A DNA stretch of 26,871 nucleotides from Firmicutes bacterium UBA5774 (GCA_002418625.1 DIEM01000075.1:1-26871), one strand, 5' to 3'; counted from the first letter of the stretch, positions 1 to 8,980 are shown. Notes: a model not told the origin generated them from the sequence alone. Made by a program: numbers and translations.

Positions 1-11
1 GCGTCTCTCAG

Positions 12-60
12 TGTCAACTGCTTTTAACTGTTTTTTTCTCGCTTTTTCAAGCTTTTTTTC
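12..60 (-). promoter_or_regulatory. Partial second promoter: -35 hexamer plus A-tract UP-like element, firing leftward
   Basis: Read on the minus strand, a perfect TTGACA lies at 17-12. Just upstream of it (60-18) is a run of A-tracts with AAGCTTG and long A stretches. This is the usual look of an rRNA-type promoter with an UP element. The -10 would fall outside the window, so the promoter is incomplete here. It lies about 80 bp downstream of a complete promoter at 128-99, giving a tandem arrangement. Confidence 0.5.
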
Positions 61-98
61 AGTCGGCCGTTAACCTCCAAGTCACAGACACGAGTGTT

Positions 99-128
99 AT
101 GATATCACGCAAAGAATCACTGTGTCAA
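99..128 (-). promoter_or_regulatory. Sigma-A-type promoter firing leftward (probable rRNA operon P1)
   Basis: On the minus strand TTGACA (128-123) is followed after 18 nt by TATCAT (104-99). The -35 is consensus and the -10 matches 5 of 6. It sits just past the MFS gene stop codon and no gene follows it in the window, so it drives something to the left. The tandem arrangement with a second -35 at 17-12 suggests an rRNA operon, which is inference. Confidence 0.6.
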
Positions 129-158
129 TATGTTTGAACAAAATAATTCCATAAGTTC

Positions 159-1355
159 TCAAATTTCATTTCCATCGTTTTTTTTGCTCTTGTGCAGCCC
201 GCAAGTAACATATATCAATACCCCTGCAAGATTCATAAGGCCGTAGAACAAATAGACTGCGGCGCCGCTGTAATGATCGACCAGCAAGCCTCCCGCAAAG
301 AGGCAGACAATGGACCCCGCATTCGAACCGATCGCCGTATACCATGTGATGGCGCTGCCAAGAATGGATTTGTCAACGAGCCGGTCTATATACTTCACAG
401 CAATGATCAGGAATATGCCGTTATTAACTCCTTGTATGAAAAATGTCGAAACCAGAAGAAGCGTCGACGGTGTCGTTCCATACCATAGAAATCTCGCTGC
501 CGACAGGATCATGACCATCAGCAGCAGCTTTTCAGCGGAGATCTTTCTTCCAATAGCTTCCGCAAGCCACATCATGGGTATCTCGCTGCTGACCATCAGC
601 AGCAGCGCCATGCCTATGCCGGCGATCGTTCCGCCGGCTTCGAGATAAAGGAAGCCGAAATAAGTGTTGTTGGCGATCATCGTCCCATTCATGAAGAATG
701 CGCTCAATACAAGCGCCACGTATCGCTTATTGGCAAGCAGCTTGCCGAAGCTTCCCGCCGGGCCCTTTTCATGAAGATCGGTGACCGCAAGCACATCGGA
801 GTCTGATCCGGCTTGGCACTGATCCTTTTTGGGCGGCCTTATCGATACAAGAAACAGGAGCCCCAGCAGCATCGATATGCTGTACATCGGAAAAATCGTT
901 ATGAGGCCAGCCCGTTCGGCAATGAGTCCCGCCAGGAAAACACCCAGCGCAAAGCCTGCGGATCCCCATAGCCTGACCTTACCGAACACATGCCCCGAGC
1001 TCAGCGTTATTGCGTCATTCAACGGCCGGATAGGGCTTTCAAAAAAGAAAGCCGCTATGAATACCGCGAGGAAAAGTCCATAATTTGTAATAAAGCTCAA
1101 CATAAGGATAAGGATCAGCGCAGCTCCATATAATATGTACAATAATTTTCGGCTGCAGTTTCTTCTTTCATAGACCGCACCCCAGAAGGGGGCGGCGATG
1201 ATTCCCGCAGCCGTCGCAGAAGCAGTGATCGTTCCGATCTGGACTCCGTTGAAACCAATACTCTTAAGATACTGGCCCAGAAGCGGGAATAACGCTCCGA
1301 TGCAGAAATATGAAAACATGTAGATGCCGATAAAGCCGGCATATTGCTTTTTCAT
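159..1355 (-). CDS. MFS transporter, MFS_1_like / HcaT-like type
   Basis: A 398-residue integral membrane protein with about 12 hydrophobic segments in two halves, split by a polar linker near residues 173-200 (PPKKDQ onward). This is the normal size and shape for the major facilitator superfamily. The stretch KVRLWGSAGFA near residue 127 resembles the conserved GxxRxWGS segment of the MFS_1_like group, which includes 3-phenylpropionate and nucleoside transporters. The true substrate cannot be told from sequence. The ATG (1355-1353) overlaps the TGA of the S4-domain gene by ATGA, so the two are probably co-transcribed and translationally coupled. No convincing terminator follows the stop at 159. 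It could be a drug or sugar exporter instead; the MFS assignment itself is secure. Confidence 0.85.
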   Translation of the reverse strand: MKKQYAGFIGIYMFSYFCIGALFPLLGQYLKSIGFNGVQIGTITASATAAGIIAAPFWGAVYERRNCSRKLLYILYGAALILILMLSFITNYGLFLAVFIAAFFFESPIRPLNDAITLSSGHVFGKVRLWGSAGFALGVFLAGLIAERAGLITIFPMYSISMLLGLLFLVSIRPPKKDQCQAGSDSDVLAVTDLHEKGPAGSFGKLLANKRYVALVLSAFFMNGTMIANNTYFGFLYLEAGGTIAGIGMALLLMVSSEIPMMWLAEAIGRKISAEKLLLMVMILSAARFLWYGTTPSTLLLVSTFFIQGVNNGIFLIIAVKYIDRLVDKSILGSAITWYTAIGSNAGSIVCLFAGGLLVDHYSGAAVYLFYGLMNLAGVLIYVTCGLHKSKKNDGNEI

Positions 1356-1603
1356 TTATTTTCCTCGATGATTTCATACATTGTATCTGCAAGGTCTTTC
1401 GAAATATGATCCGACAGCAGCCTGACCCTGGCATTTATGACAGAGTTTCCAAACCGGATCATGATCGTGTCTCCAACCTTGACATCGCTGCCGGGCTTGG
1501 CGGGTTTGCCGTTAAGATATATCCTGGCCTGCTCGCATGCTTCCTTTGCGATCGTCCTTCTTTTTATCAATCTGGAGTTTTTCAGGAATTTGTCGATCCT
1601 CAT
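1352..1603 (-). CDS. rqcP: S4-domain RNA-binding protein RqcP (YabO-like)
   Basis: An 83-residue protein that is almost entirely one S4 RNA-binding domain, beginning MRIDKFLKNSRLIKRRTIAK. This closely resembles the start of B. subtilis RqcP/YabO (MRLDKFLKVSRLIKRRT, recalled). RqcP holds the P-site tRNA on stalled 50S subunits while RqcH adds alanine tails during ribosome quality control. Position supports the call: it follows the flippase, mazG and hup as in other Bacillota. The ATG at 1603 has GGAGGG a few bases upstream. Its TGA overlaps the ATG of the MFS gene by 4 nt. A terminator at 1675-1700 separates it from hup, so it needs its own promoter; a TTGACG lies upstream at about 1650 but no good -10 was seen. 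Confidence 0.88.
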   Translation of the reverse strand: MRIDKFLKNSRLIKRRTIAKEACEQARIYLNGKPAKPGSDVKVGDTIMIRFGNSVINARVRLLSDHISKDLADTMYEIIEENK

Positions 1604-1674
1604 TCAAGGTCCCTCCCCTTTTGGACTCTCCTGTACCCAATGCGTCAAACATCGGCAAAGGCGGCAGTCATAAT

Positions 1675-1700
1675 AAAAAAAGCAGCCACGCAGCTGCTTT
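1675..1700 (-). terminator. Rho-independent terminator after hup
   Basis: On the minus strand an 8-bp perfect stem (AAAGCAGC at 1700-1693 with GCTGCTTT at 1686-1679, 6-nt loop) runs directly into a T tract (1681-1675). It lies 22 nt past the hup stop codon and closes the long glmU-to-hup block before rqcP. Confidence 0.88.
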
Positions 1701-1722
1701 CTTTACTATAATCATGAAAAAA

Positions 1723-2004
1723 TTACTTTTCGTTAACTGCATCCTTTAAGGCTTTCCCAGCTTTAAACACAGGAGCTTTTGCAGCTTCGATCTTGATAAC
1801 TTCGCCCGGTTTTCTTGGGTTTCTTCCCTGTCTTTCTTTTCTTGACCTGGTTTCAAACGTACCGAACCCTATAAGTTGCACTTTATCACCAGTAACCAGA
1901 GCACCCTCAACGCTAGCGACAAATGCATTCACTGCTGCTTCTGCGTCTTTTTTTGTAAACCCAGTCTTTGCTGCCACACTAGCAACTAATTCAGCTTTAT
2001 TCAC
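1723..2004 (-). CDS. hup: HU family DNA-binding protein
   Basis: A 93-residue histone-like protein starting MNKAELVASVAAKTGFTKKDAEAAV, with the HU core GFGTFETRSRKERQGRNPRKPGE near residues 46-68 that forms the DNA-clasping beta arm. HU bends and compacts DNA as a dimer. The start codon is GTG (2004-2002), supported by a strong AAGGAGGT at 2019-2012 with 7-nt spacing. The gene lies between mazG and rqcP, a common place in clostridia, and ends at a strong terminator. The 72-nt gap from mazG is AT-rich and may hold its own promoter, but no clear -35/-10 pair was found. Confidence 0.96.
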   Translation of the reverse strand: MNKAELVASVAAKTGFTKKDAEAAVNAFVASVEGALVTGDKVQLIGFGTFETRSRKERQGRNPRKPGEVIKIEAAKAPVFKAGKALKDAVNEK

Positions 2005-2076
2005 GAAATCGACCTCCTTTAATAAGATGATTTTATATAATAAGAAGCGGAGCCCCTCATTAACCGATTTGAATTC

Positions 2077-2898
2077 CTATATTCTGTTTTCAAGTACGAG
2101 CTTGGCCTTTTCCCACAAGGCGTCCATCTCCTCGAGCGACATCTCCTCGAGCTGCCTGCCTTGCTGCGCGGCCGTCTCCTCAATGTAGCTGAATCTTCTG
2201 ATGAATTTCTCGGAGCTTGCGTTCAGAGCCTCCTCCGGGTTAACCTTGAGAAATCTTGCCACATTTACTGCTGCGAAAAGGATATCGCCGACTTCATCTT
2301 CGATTTTCCGACGGTCATCTCCCTTATACACTTCCAGCAGTTCATCGGTTTCTTCCAGAATCTTCTTGAAAGCATCTTTAATATCATCCCAATCAAAACC
2401 TGCATTGGCTGCCTTTTTTTGTATCTTATAACTTTTCATCAATGCGGGGAGTACTTTGGGAATGCGTTTCATAGATTCGGTGTAAGTGTTGATATTCTTC
2501 TCTTTTCTTTTCATATTCTCCCATTTTTCAATGGCCTTGTCAATACCTTCACTGTTTTTATTTACAAAAACGTGGGGGTGCCTGCTGATCATTTTATCAG
2601 CTTCCCTATTGGCGATTTTCGTCAAATCGAATTCTCCATTCAACTCCGCGATCTGCCCATGGAAAATGACTTGCAGCAGAAGATCCCCAAGCTCCTCTTC
2701 AAGATTGTCCGGGTCTCTGTTGTCGATCGCTTCAATGACCTCGTAGGCCTCTTCGATCAGACAGGTCTTAAGGCTGTCGTGGGTCTGGGCCCTGTCCCAT
2801 GGACATCCTTCCGGGCTACGGAGATAAGCCATGATATCCGTCAGCCTTTTAAAAGCCTCCGCCTCGGTTTTACCGGGTTCGTAAAATTTTTCCATCAC
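2077..2898 (-). CDS. mazG: Nucleoside triphosphate pyrophosphohydrolase MazG
   Basis: MazG hydrolyses (d)NTPs to the monophosphate and PPi and helps clear aberrant nucleotides. About 273 residues carry two MazG repeats: the first has CPWDRAQTHDSLKTCLIEEAYEV (32-55) and EELGDLLLQV (67-77), giving the EExxE and ExxD metal-binding residues; the second has EETDELLEVY and EDEVGDILFA near 185-212. B. subtilis YabN carries an extra N-terminal tetrapyrrole-methylase-like domain that is absent here, so this one resembles E. coli MazG. The frame opens with GTG at 2898, but the next codon is ATG (2895-2893), which sits better behind AGGA (about 7 nt) and is the likelier start, overlapping the flippase TGA at 2897-2895. 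Confidence 0.95.
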   Translation of the reverse strand: MMEKFYEPGKTEAEAFKRLTDIMAYLRSPEGCPWDRAQTHDSLKTCLIEEAYEVIEAIDNRDPDNLEEELGDLLLQVIFHGQIAELNGEFDLTKIANREADKMISRHPHVFVNKNSEGIDKAIEKWENMKRKEKNINTYTESMKRIPKVLPALMKSYKIQKKAANAGFDWDDIKDAFKKILEETDELLEVYKGDDRRKIEDEVGDILFAAVNVARFLKVNPEEALNASSEKFIRRFSYIEETAAQQGRQLEEMSLEEMDALWEKAKLVLENRI

Positions 2899-4496
2899 GG
2901 TTTCCTGACCTTTCTCCAGAGAGCCAAAAGTTTTTCGCCTTTTGGCAGTTTTGCGATTTCTTCCTGCGTAATGCTCCTGGTGGCGAAAAGCATCGCCCCA
3001 TAAACCGCTGCGCCGGTACCCACCGCTATCAGCACCGCCATGCTGTTGCCCAATATGTGTGATATCAGGAAATAGACAAGCGCGACGATCGCACTCATGA
3101 CAAACGCCGATAAAAGCGGCTTTAAAAACGTCAATTTCTTATTGAACCTTGTTCCTGTATACTTTTCAACTGCAGCCATATTCAGCGCGGAGGCTACTAT
3201 ATACGCTGTGACCGTTCCGATCGCGGCTCCCTTGACATTGATCCAGGGGATCCCTGTCAGCATGAAGGTGATCGCTATTTTGAACACGCCGCCGATAAGC
3301 AAATTGACCACGGGGATCGTCTGGCGTCCCAATCCCTGCAGGACGCCCGTCAGCGTCTGGACCGTCGATAGGAATATAATCCCGAAAGCCAGGATAAAAA
3401 GGTTCGGTGCAGCGTTGACAGCGCTGTCATACTGGAACGGATACAGAAGCGTCATGATCGGTTCAGCCAGCGTCATGAGGCCAAATGCGCACGGCAATCC
3501 GATCAGCATGGCCGTTCTCATGCCAAGCTCCGTATTATACTTTAAGAACGCCGTGTCGCCGCGCTCGTTGGCGGCAGCTATCGCCGGCACAAGACTAGTC
3601 GCGACGGCGATAGACAGCACGCCCGGAAAATTGATCAGCGGCGCTGCCATTCCTGTAAGCTGCCCATATAGGCTGTTGGCAGCGGCTTCGCTGAATCCCG
3701 TATCCTGCAGCCTTCTCATGACAATAGCGACATCGATGGCATTCATGATCGGCATGATCGCTGCGCCTATTGTAACTGGTATGGCTATCGTGAATATTTT
3801 ATACAATATTGCGGACGTCTTTTCTTCTTTGGCGCGGTATTCTTCATTAATCTTATTTTTGATATGCTTGCGTTTTCGCAAATAGACGGCGATGATCGCC
3901 GCCGCTCCTGCGACAGCACCCGCGGCGGCGCCGAATGTAGCCCCGGCCGCTGAAAATTTTGGGCCTTGAGCGATCAGAAGCACGGCGAGTCCAAGACCCA
4001 GGGCAACGCGGAAAAACTGCTCAACGATCTGCGAAGCCGCAGTCGGCTTCATGTCCTGCATTCCCTGGAAATATCCGCGATATGCTGCCATGACCGGCAC
4101 GAACAGAAGTGCAGGCGCGATTGCACGCATCGCATAGACCGCTCCGGGATTTTTAAGCCATCCGACAATCAGCTCGGCGCCGAAAAAAACAACCGTGAAG
4201 GAGAAAATTCCAATGCCAAAAAGCAGGATGAATGAGATCCTGAATATGCGATGCGCCTCATAATGATCCTCTATCGCGGTTCGCTCCGAAACAAGCTTTG
4301 ATATCGCAATCGGGATACCTGATGTGGACAGTACCAAAAACAGCACATAGATCGGATATGCCGTTTGATAATATCCCATTCCCTCGTCGCCGATGAGATT
4401 GGCCAGCGGGATCCTGAAAAAAGCGCCCAGCACTTTGATAACCAGCCCCGCGGCTCCAAGCACGACCGCGCCCTGCAGAAATGTTTTCCTTGACAT
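2895..4496 (-). CDS. SpoVB/YabM-type MOP-superfamily flippase (polysaccharide or lipid-linked precursor transporter)
   Basis: A 533-residue polytopic membrane protein with roughly 14 hydrophobic segments and the N-terminal signature FFRIPLANLIGDEGMGYYQTAY of the SpoVB / YtgP(MurJ) / RfbX branch of the MOP exporters. Family members flip undecaprenyl-linked sugars such as lipid II across the membrane. The gene stands where yabM lies in B. subtilis, upstream of mazG and downstream of mfd, so YabM orthology is the best guess; MurJ function is possible. The ATG at 4496 has GGAGGG four bases upstream. It overlaps mazG at its 3' end, implying coupling, and follows the foldase gene after 45 nt. Confidence 0.9.
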   Translation of the reverse strand: MSRKTFLQGAVVLGAAGLVIKVLGAFFRIPLANLIGDEGMGYYQTAYPIYVLFLVLSTSGIPIAISKLVSERTAIEDHYEAHRIFRISFILLFGIGIFSFTVVFFGAELIVGWLKNPGAVYAMRAIAPALLFVPVMAAYRGYFQGMQDMKPTAASQIVEQFFRVALGLGLAVLLIAQGPKFSAAGATFGAAAGAVAGAAAIIAVYLRKRKHIKNKINEEYRAKEEKTSAILYKIFTIAIPVTIGAAIMPIMNAIDVAIVMRRLQDTGFSEAAANSLYGQLTGMAAPLINFPGVLSIAVATSLVPAIAAANERGDTAFLKYNTELGMRTAMLIGLPCAFGLMTLAEPIMTLLYPFQYDSAVNAAPNLFILAFGIIFLSTVQTLTGVLQGLGRQTIPVVNLLIGGVFKIAITFMLTGIPWINVKGAAIGTVTAYIVASALNMAAVEKYTGTRFNKKLTFLKPLLSAFVMSAIVALVYFLISHILGNSMAVLIAVGTGAAVYGAMLFATRSITQEEIAKLPKGEKLLALWRKVRKP

Positions 4497-4541
4497 TGGT
4501 CCCTCCGTCCATAGGCGCAGTCAACGCCGGCCGCTGCTGTA

Positions 4542-5456
4542 TTATTCCGAAAATTCGACCTTCATAGCCGCTCTGATCCCATCGATCTTTTCCTTGTATG
4601 CGCTCTGCAGAATCGTATACATGATCGTCTGCTGCGCTTCTTCAAAGGTTTGGGTATAAGTCCTCTTGTCAGCGACCTTGATGATATGGAATCCATAATC
4701 CGACTGAACAATGCCGCTCATTTGACCGATTTCAGTGGTAAAGGCCGCTTCGGCAAAGGTCGGCACCATCTGTTCCCTGGCGAAATATCCCAGATCTCCG
4801 CCGTTGACAGCGGATGTCGTATCAATCGATTTCTCCCCGGCGATCGTTGCAAAGTCCGCCCCGCCCTCGAGGTCCTCAAGGATGGTTTCCGCTTCCTCCC
4901 TGGTCGTGACCAATATGTGGCTGGCTTTGACCTGGTCCTGAGTGAACTCGTCAAGATGCCCGTCATAATAAGTTTGTGTCTGCGCATCAAGATCAGTGAT
5001 CTCAGACATCATTTCCGCATAGAAAGCTTCAGTGTAATACTGGTTATCAAAAAACTCCTCCAGATACTCTTCTGAAATATTATTGTTTTTCATGAAGGTT
5101 TTGGTCTCTTCATCAGAATCGACCTGCGCCTTGAATGCCTGGAATTCATCGTCCCTGGTTTCCGGAACGACATCTGTGCCGTTGCTGTCCAGATACTGCC
5201 TGATGACTTCCATGTCGACGAGGTCCTTGAGCGCCGCTTCCCTGAGAGCGGCGACCTGCACCTCATCTGTGATGAGCGTTACATCTATGCCTGCCGTCAG
5301 TCCGTAAAGCGGAAGATATTGGTCCACATCGCTCGAGCTGATCGATGTATCGTTGACCTTGGCCAATTCCGAATCGGCCGGAGCGCCGCATGCGGGGAGA
5401 ATCACCGTCATCGCCGCGATCAGCAGCACCGCAGCCGTTTTCTTTATCTTATTCAT
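4542..5456 (-). CDS. prsA: PrsA-like parvulin peptidyl-prolyl isomerase lipoprotein
   Basis: A 304-residue extracytoplasmic foldase. The N terminus has a lysine-rich start, a hydrophobic core and a lipobox ending LPAC, so Cys23 should be lipidated and the protein anchored outside the membrane. Residues about 30-165 are a SurA/PrsA-type helical region, and 176-264 form a rotamase (parvulin) domain: KASHILV at the start, GGDLGYF in the middle and GFHIIKV at the end. It would help exported proteins fold. The ATG at 5456 has AAGGAAG upstream. It lies between mfd and the flippase, where B. subtilis has spoVT. A possible internal promoter overlaps the mfd stop codon. Confidence 0.88.
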   Translation of the reverse strand: MNKIKKTAAVLLIAAMTVILPACGAPADSELAKVNDTSISSSDVDQYLPLYGLTAGIDVTLITDEVQVAALREAALKDLVDMEVIRQYLDSNGTDVVPETRDDEFQAFKAQVDSDEETKTFMKNNNISEEYLEEFFDNQYYTEAFYAEMMSEITDLDAQTQTYYDGHLDEFTQDQVKASHILVTTREEAETILEDLEGGADFATIAGEKSIDTTSAVNGGDLGYFAREQMVPTFAEAAFTTEIGQMSGIVQSDYGFHIIKVADKRTYTQTFEEAQQTIMYTILQSAYKEKIDGIRAAMKVEFSE

Positions 5457-5511
5457 ATATTCTTCCTTTCAAAATTAATTTTTTTAGTTCTTAGCTTAAA
5501 CAGTCGTTGAT

Positions 5512-5520
5512 ATTATACCA
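5512..5520 (-). promoter_or_regulatory. Possible extended -10 promoter for the foldase gene
   Basis: On the minus strand TGGTATAAT (5520-5512) is a full consensus extended -10 that overlaps the mfd stop codon. No good -35 lies 17 nt upstream. A start of transcription near 5505 would leave about a 50-nt leader before the foldase ATG at 5456. This is sequence-only support. Confidence 0.4.
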
Positions 5521-8500
5521 CAGCTTTCTGTATGCCCGACACCAGTTTTTCAGCTAGTTTCTTCAATTCGGCCATTTTGTTTTTGCCGGGGCTGAAGGTA
5601 TATTTGATATATGGCCTGTGGCCGACATTAAGCAAAACCGCCGGGCCATATTCCGCAGCAAGCATGGACAGCAATTCCGCCGTCAGCCGATGCCGCTCTC
5701 CGAATTCCAGTACGAACCGGTTCCGCTCCTCTTTGATCTTCGTTGTTCCAAGCTGCTCGCAAAGTGATTTTACATAGGAGACGGATACAAGGTTTTCGAC
5801 CGGCTGCGGCACATCTCCGAATCGGTCCGTCATCTCGTCCATGATTTCCAGTACATCCTCACGGGTCCTGACAGAAGCTATCTTCTTATAAATGTGAAGC
5901 TTTATCAGCTCATCCTCGATATAGCTGTTTGGTATATACGCGTTGATATCAATCTCGACAGCTGTTTCAGCTTTTTCAAAGTTCTTTGATTTGCCTCCCA
6001 GCGCTGCCACAGCCTCTTCAAGCAGCTTGCAGTAAAGCTCGTAGCCGATCATCATCATATGGCCGTGCTGCTCTGTTCCGAGAAGATTTCCGGCCCCCCT
6101 GATCTCAAGATCGCGCATGGCGATCCTGAATCCGGATCCGAACTCGGTGAATTCCTTGATGGCCTTCAGTCTTTTTTCCGCAGGCTCGGTCAGGATCTTG
6201 TCCTTCTGGTGAAGAAGGTATGCATAGGCGATCCGGTTCGATCTGCCGACCCGGCCCCTGAGCTGGTAAAGCTGGGATAATCCGAATCTGTCCGAATCGA
6301 GGATCAGCATCGTATTGACATTAGGTATGTCGAGACCCGACTCGATGATCGTCGTTGCAACGAGGACATTATATTTGTGGTGAGTGAAATCAAACATGAT
6401 GTCTTCCAGTTCCCGTTCATTCATCTGCCCGTGTCCTACCGCGATCTTCGCCTCCGGAACCAGCTCCGCGATTTTGGACGCTATGCGTCTTATGCCTTTG
6501 ACGCGATTGAAAACGACATAGACCTGCCCGTCGCGGTCAAGCTCCCTGTAAATCGCCTCGCGAATTATTTCGTCATCCTGCTCCATCACATAAGTCTGAA
6601 TAGGATAGCGTTCCTCGGGCGGCTCCTCGATCACGCTCATATCCCTGATTCCGACCAGAGACATATGAAGCGTTCTTGGTATCGGCGTAGCGGAAAGGGC
6701 CAGAACATCGACATTTTTTCTGAGCATTTTGATCGACTCCTTGTGCTGGACACCGAACCTCTGCTCCTCATCGACGACCAGAAGCCCAAGATCCTTGAAA
6801 GACACATCCTTTGATAATAGACGATGGGTCCCGATGATCACATCGACGCCCCCGCTCCTGATTTTCCTGATGATTTCCTCCTGTTGCTTTTCAGTCCTGA
6901 AACGGCTCAGCATTTCTATTTCAAATGGAAAATTCTCCATTCTTTCCTTGAAGGTATAATAGTGCTGATTGGCCAGTATCGTCGTTGGCACGAGCACCGC
7001 CGCCTGCTTTCCATCGGCTATGCATTTGAAAACAGCCCTGGCAGCCACCTCGGTCTTTCCATACCCTACATCGCCGCAAAGCAGCCTGTCCATTGGAATA
7101 TCCTTCTCCATATCCCTCTTGATTTCTTTGATTGCCCGTAACTGGTCCTGTGTTTCCTCATATGGAAAAAGATCTTCAAATTCCCGCTGCCAAGTCATGT
7201 CGGCCGTGAAAGCGTGGCCCTTTTCAAGACTTCGGGCGGCAGAAAGCTCCAGCAGCTCTTTTGCCATATCCTCGATCGCGGCCTTGACTCTTGCCTTTGT
7301 CTTTTTCCATTCACTGCTGGAAAGCTTATTTATTTTCGGGACGATCCCCTCTGCTCCGACATACTTCTGTATGATGTCCATCTGCTCGACAGGCACATAC
7401 AGAAGATCCTCACCGGCATATTGGATTTTCAGATAATCCTTCTTGGCCCCCTGTATTGTCAGCTGCTCGATTCCCACAAAGCGGCCTATGCCGTGATTCT
7501 CATGAACGACATAGTCGCCGGTGCCTATATCCGTGAACGCCTTGATCGGGCTGCCGCTGCTGCGGTCCATCCTCGTCCTGCGATGCTTCGCGGTCGTAAA
7601 TATATCGGCATCCGTTATGATCACGTACTTATCTTCTGTGAATTCCATTCCGGCGGACAGATTTCCCTTAACGATACTGACATTGCGATCCAACTTGTTC
7701 CGCTCGAGAAAATTGCCGATGTTTTTGACACGCTCGTCAGTGGAGCAAGCGATCAAAATTTCGTATCCCGCTTTGCCGTATCGGCGGATCTCCTGCTCGA
7801 ACATGTCCATTCTGCCGTTGAAGCTGACAGTTTGCCTTGAATCGATATTGTACACTGCGTCCGGTTTCCCAATGCCTCTGATCGGCTTTGAAAACGGCAT
7901 CAGAAATAATGTCAGACAGCTTTCACTGATACGTGTGAGGTCTTCGTGCTCGATATGCAGCTCGTGATCCGGCGGTATGGCTTCCCCCCGCTCCAGAATC
8001 TCCAGGAAATCCTGCCTGGTATCCCGATAACTGTTTTCCAGTTTTTCCATGATCCTGTCCGGATCGTCAAAAATGACAATGCCGTCCGGCGGCAAATAAT
8101 CCCACAACTGCTGAGGCTCGTCGTAAAAATAATGCATATAATTCTCAAGCAGCTGCAGATTCGTTCCGGTGCCGATAAATTCCAAAAGGCGGTCTTTTCT
8201 TGCCAGCAGCTTTCCTCTCCGGTCACGATCCGCCGTATCCGCATATTGTCCGTATGCCTCGCTTATTCGCGCGGCGGCCTGGCTGAAGACCGCTTCATCA
8301 CGAATCATCATCTGAACCGGATAGATGACTGCTTCCCTGCAATTTTCGATTGAACGCTGAGAAACACTGTCGAAAGTCCTGATCGAATCGATTTCGTTGT
8401 CGAAAAGCTCGATTCTATAAGGATAAGGCGAATCTGCCGGAAAGATGTCGATGATCCCGCCCCTGATCCCGAACTGTCCCTTCCCTTCCACGACTGCTGC

Positions 8501-8980
8501 CCGCTCGTAGCCCATGCTGACCAGCGCTTGCTTGACCATGTCGAGGTCGGCGATCTCACCGGGCCTGAAATTCAGCTTATGCTTCGTGAAAACATCTTTA
8601 GGCGGCATTTTCTGGACTGCCGCGAGTATAGGCGCGATGACAATGCAGTCCTCGCCTTTCAGCATGCCGATGACAGCCTGAAGCCTCTCTTCCAGATAAC
8701 TGTGGCTTTTGGCTTCATATTTGAAAAGTATCTGTTCCTCGGAGGGAACGACATATACTCTTTTGCCCACAAAAAAAGCAACGTCCTCCGCCAGTTTCTT
8801 CGCTCTCGCGTAAGAAGCCGCAACAATAAGACATTGTCTTTGAGCCTGTTCGCAAACAGCGGCTGCTACTGCCGCAGTTCTGCTGTCTGAAACGCCCGAT
8901 ATGGCCGCCGCACCTTTTCCGGCCGCCAGCAGCCTTCTGATCTCATTCCCCGTTTTTATCCGCATTGGCATCCCACGCAT
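5513..8980 (-). CDS. mfd: Transcription-repair coupling factor Mfd
   Basis: Mfd removes RNA polymerase stalled at DNA lesions and recruits UvrA. The 1155-residue length is typical. Domains in order: UvrB-like N-terminal region (to about 340), the RNA-polymerase-interacting CarD-like domain starting GDYVVHENHGIGRF near residue 488, a superfamily 2 translocase with Walker A GDVGYGKT (about 635), DEEQ box VVDEEQRFG (about 737), SATPIPRTL and QLRGRVGRS, then a C-terminal TRCF domain. The first ATG (8980) lacks a ribosome binding site and lies inside pth; ATG at 8965 (MRIKTGNEI) has a weak GGGA upstream and may be the true start. Either way it overlaps pth (stop at 8943) in another frame, implying coupled translation. 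Confidence 0.98.
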   Translation of the reverse strand: MRGMPMRIKTGNEIRRLLAAGKGAAAISGVSDSRTAAVAAAVCEQAQRQCLIVAASYARAKKLAEDVAFFVGKRVYVVPSEEQILFKYEAKSHSYLEERLQAVIGMLKGEDCIVIAPILAAVQKMPPKDVFTKHKLNFRPGEIADLDMVKQALVSMGYERAAVVEGKGQFGIRGGIIDIFPADSPYPYRIELFDNEIDSIRTFDSVSQRSIENCREAVIYPVQMMIRDEAVFSQAAARISEAYGQYADTADRDRRGKLLARKDRLLEFIGTGTNLQLLENYMHYFYDEPQQLWDYLPPDGIVIFDDPDRIMEKLENSYRDTRQDFLEILERGEAIPPDHELHIEHEDLTRISESCLTLFLMPFSKPIRGIGKPDAVYNIDSRQTVSFNGRMDMFEQEIRRYGKAGYEILIACSTDERVKNIGNFLERNKLDRNVSIVKGNLSAGMEFTEDKYVIITDADIFTTAKHRRTRMDRSSGSPIKAFTDIGTGDYVVHENHGIGRFVGIEQLTIQGAKKDYLKIQYAGEDLLYVPVEQMDIIQKYVGAEGIVPKINKLSSSEWKKTKARVKAAIEDMAKELLELSAARSLEKGHAFTADMTWQREFEDLFPYEETQDQLRAIKEIKRDMEKDIPMDRLLCGDVGYGKTEVAARAVFKCIADGKQAAVLVPTTILANQHYYTFKERMENFPFEIEMLSRFRTEKQQEEIIRKIRSGGVDVIIGTHRLLSKDVSFKDLGLLVVDEEQRFGVQHKESIKMLRKNVDVLALSATPIPRTLHMSLVGIRDMSVIEEPPEERYPIQTYVMEQDDEIIREAIYRELDRDGQVYVVFNRVKGIRRIASKIAELVPEAKIAVGHGQMNERELEDIMFDFTHHKYNVLVATTIIESGLDIPNVNTMLILDSDRFGLSQLYQLRGRVGRSNRIAYAYLLHQKDKILTEPAEKRLKAIKEFTEFGSGFRIAMRDLEIRGAGNLLGTEQHGHMMMIGYELYCKLLEEAVAALGGKSKNFEKAETAVEIDINAYIPNSYIEDELIKLHIYKKIASVRTREDVLEIMDEMTDRFGDVPQPVENLVSVSYVKSLCEQLGTTKIKEERNRFVLEFGERHRLTAELLSMLAAEYGPAVLLNVGHRPYIKYTFSPGKNKMAELKKLAEKLVSGIQKAVV

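Noticed and set aside
2161..3003. 280-residue open frame on the plus strand
   Set aside because: It lies antisense to mazG and the end of the flippase gene, with no family-like sequence and no ribosome binding site; both minus-strand proteins are clear families.
3097..3885. 262-residue plus-strand frame with hydrophobic stretches
   Set aside because: Antisense shadow of the membrane-spanning flippase; hydrophobic codons read backward give hydrophobic-looking sequence.
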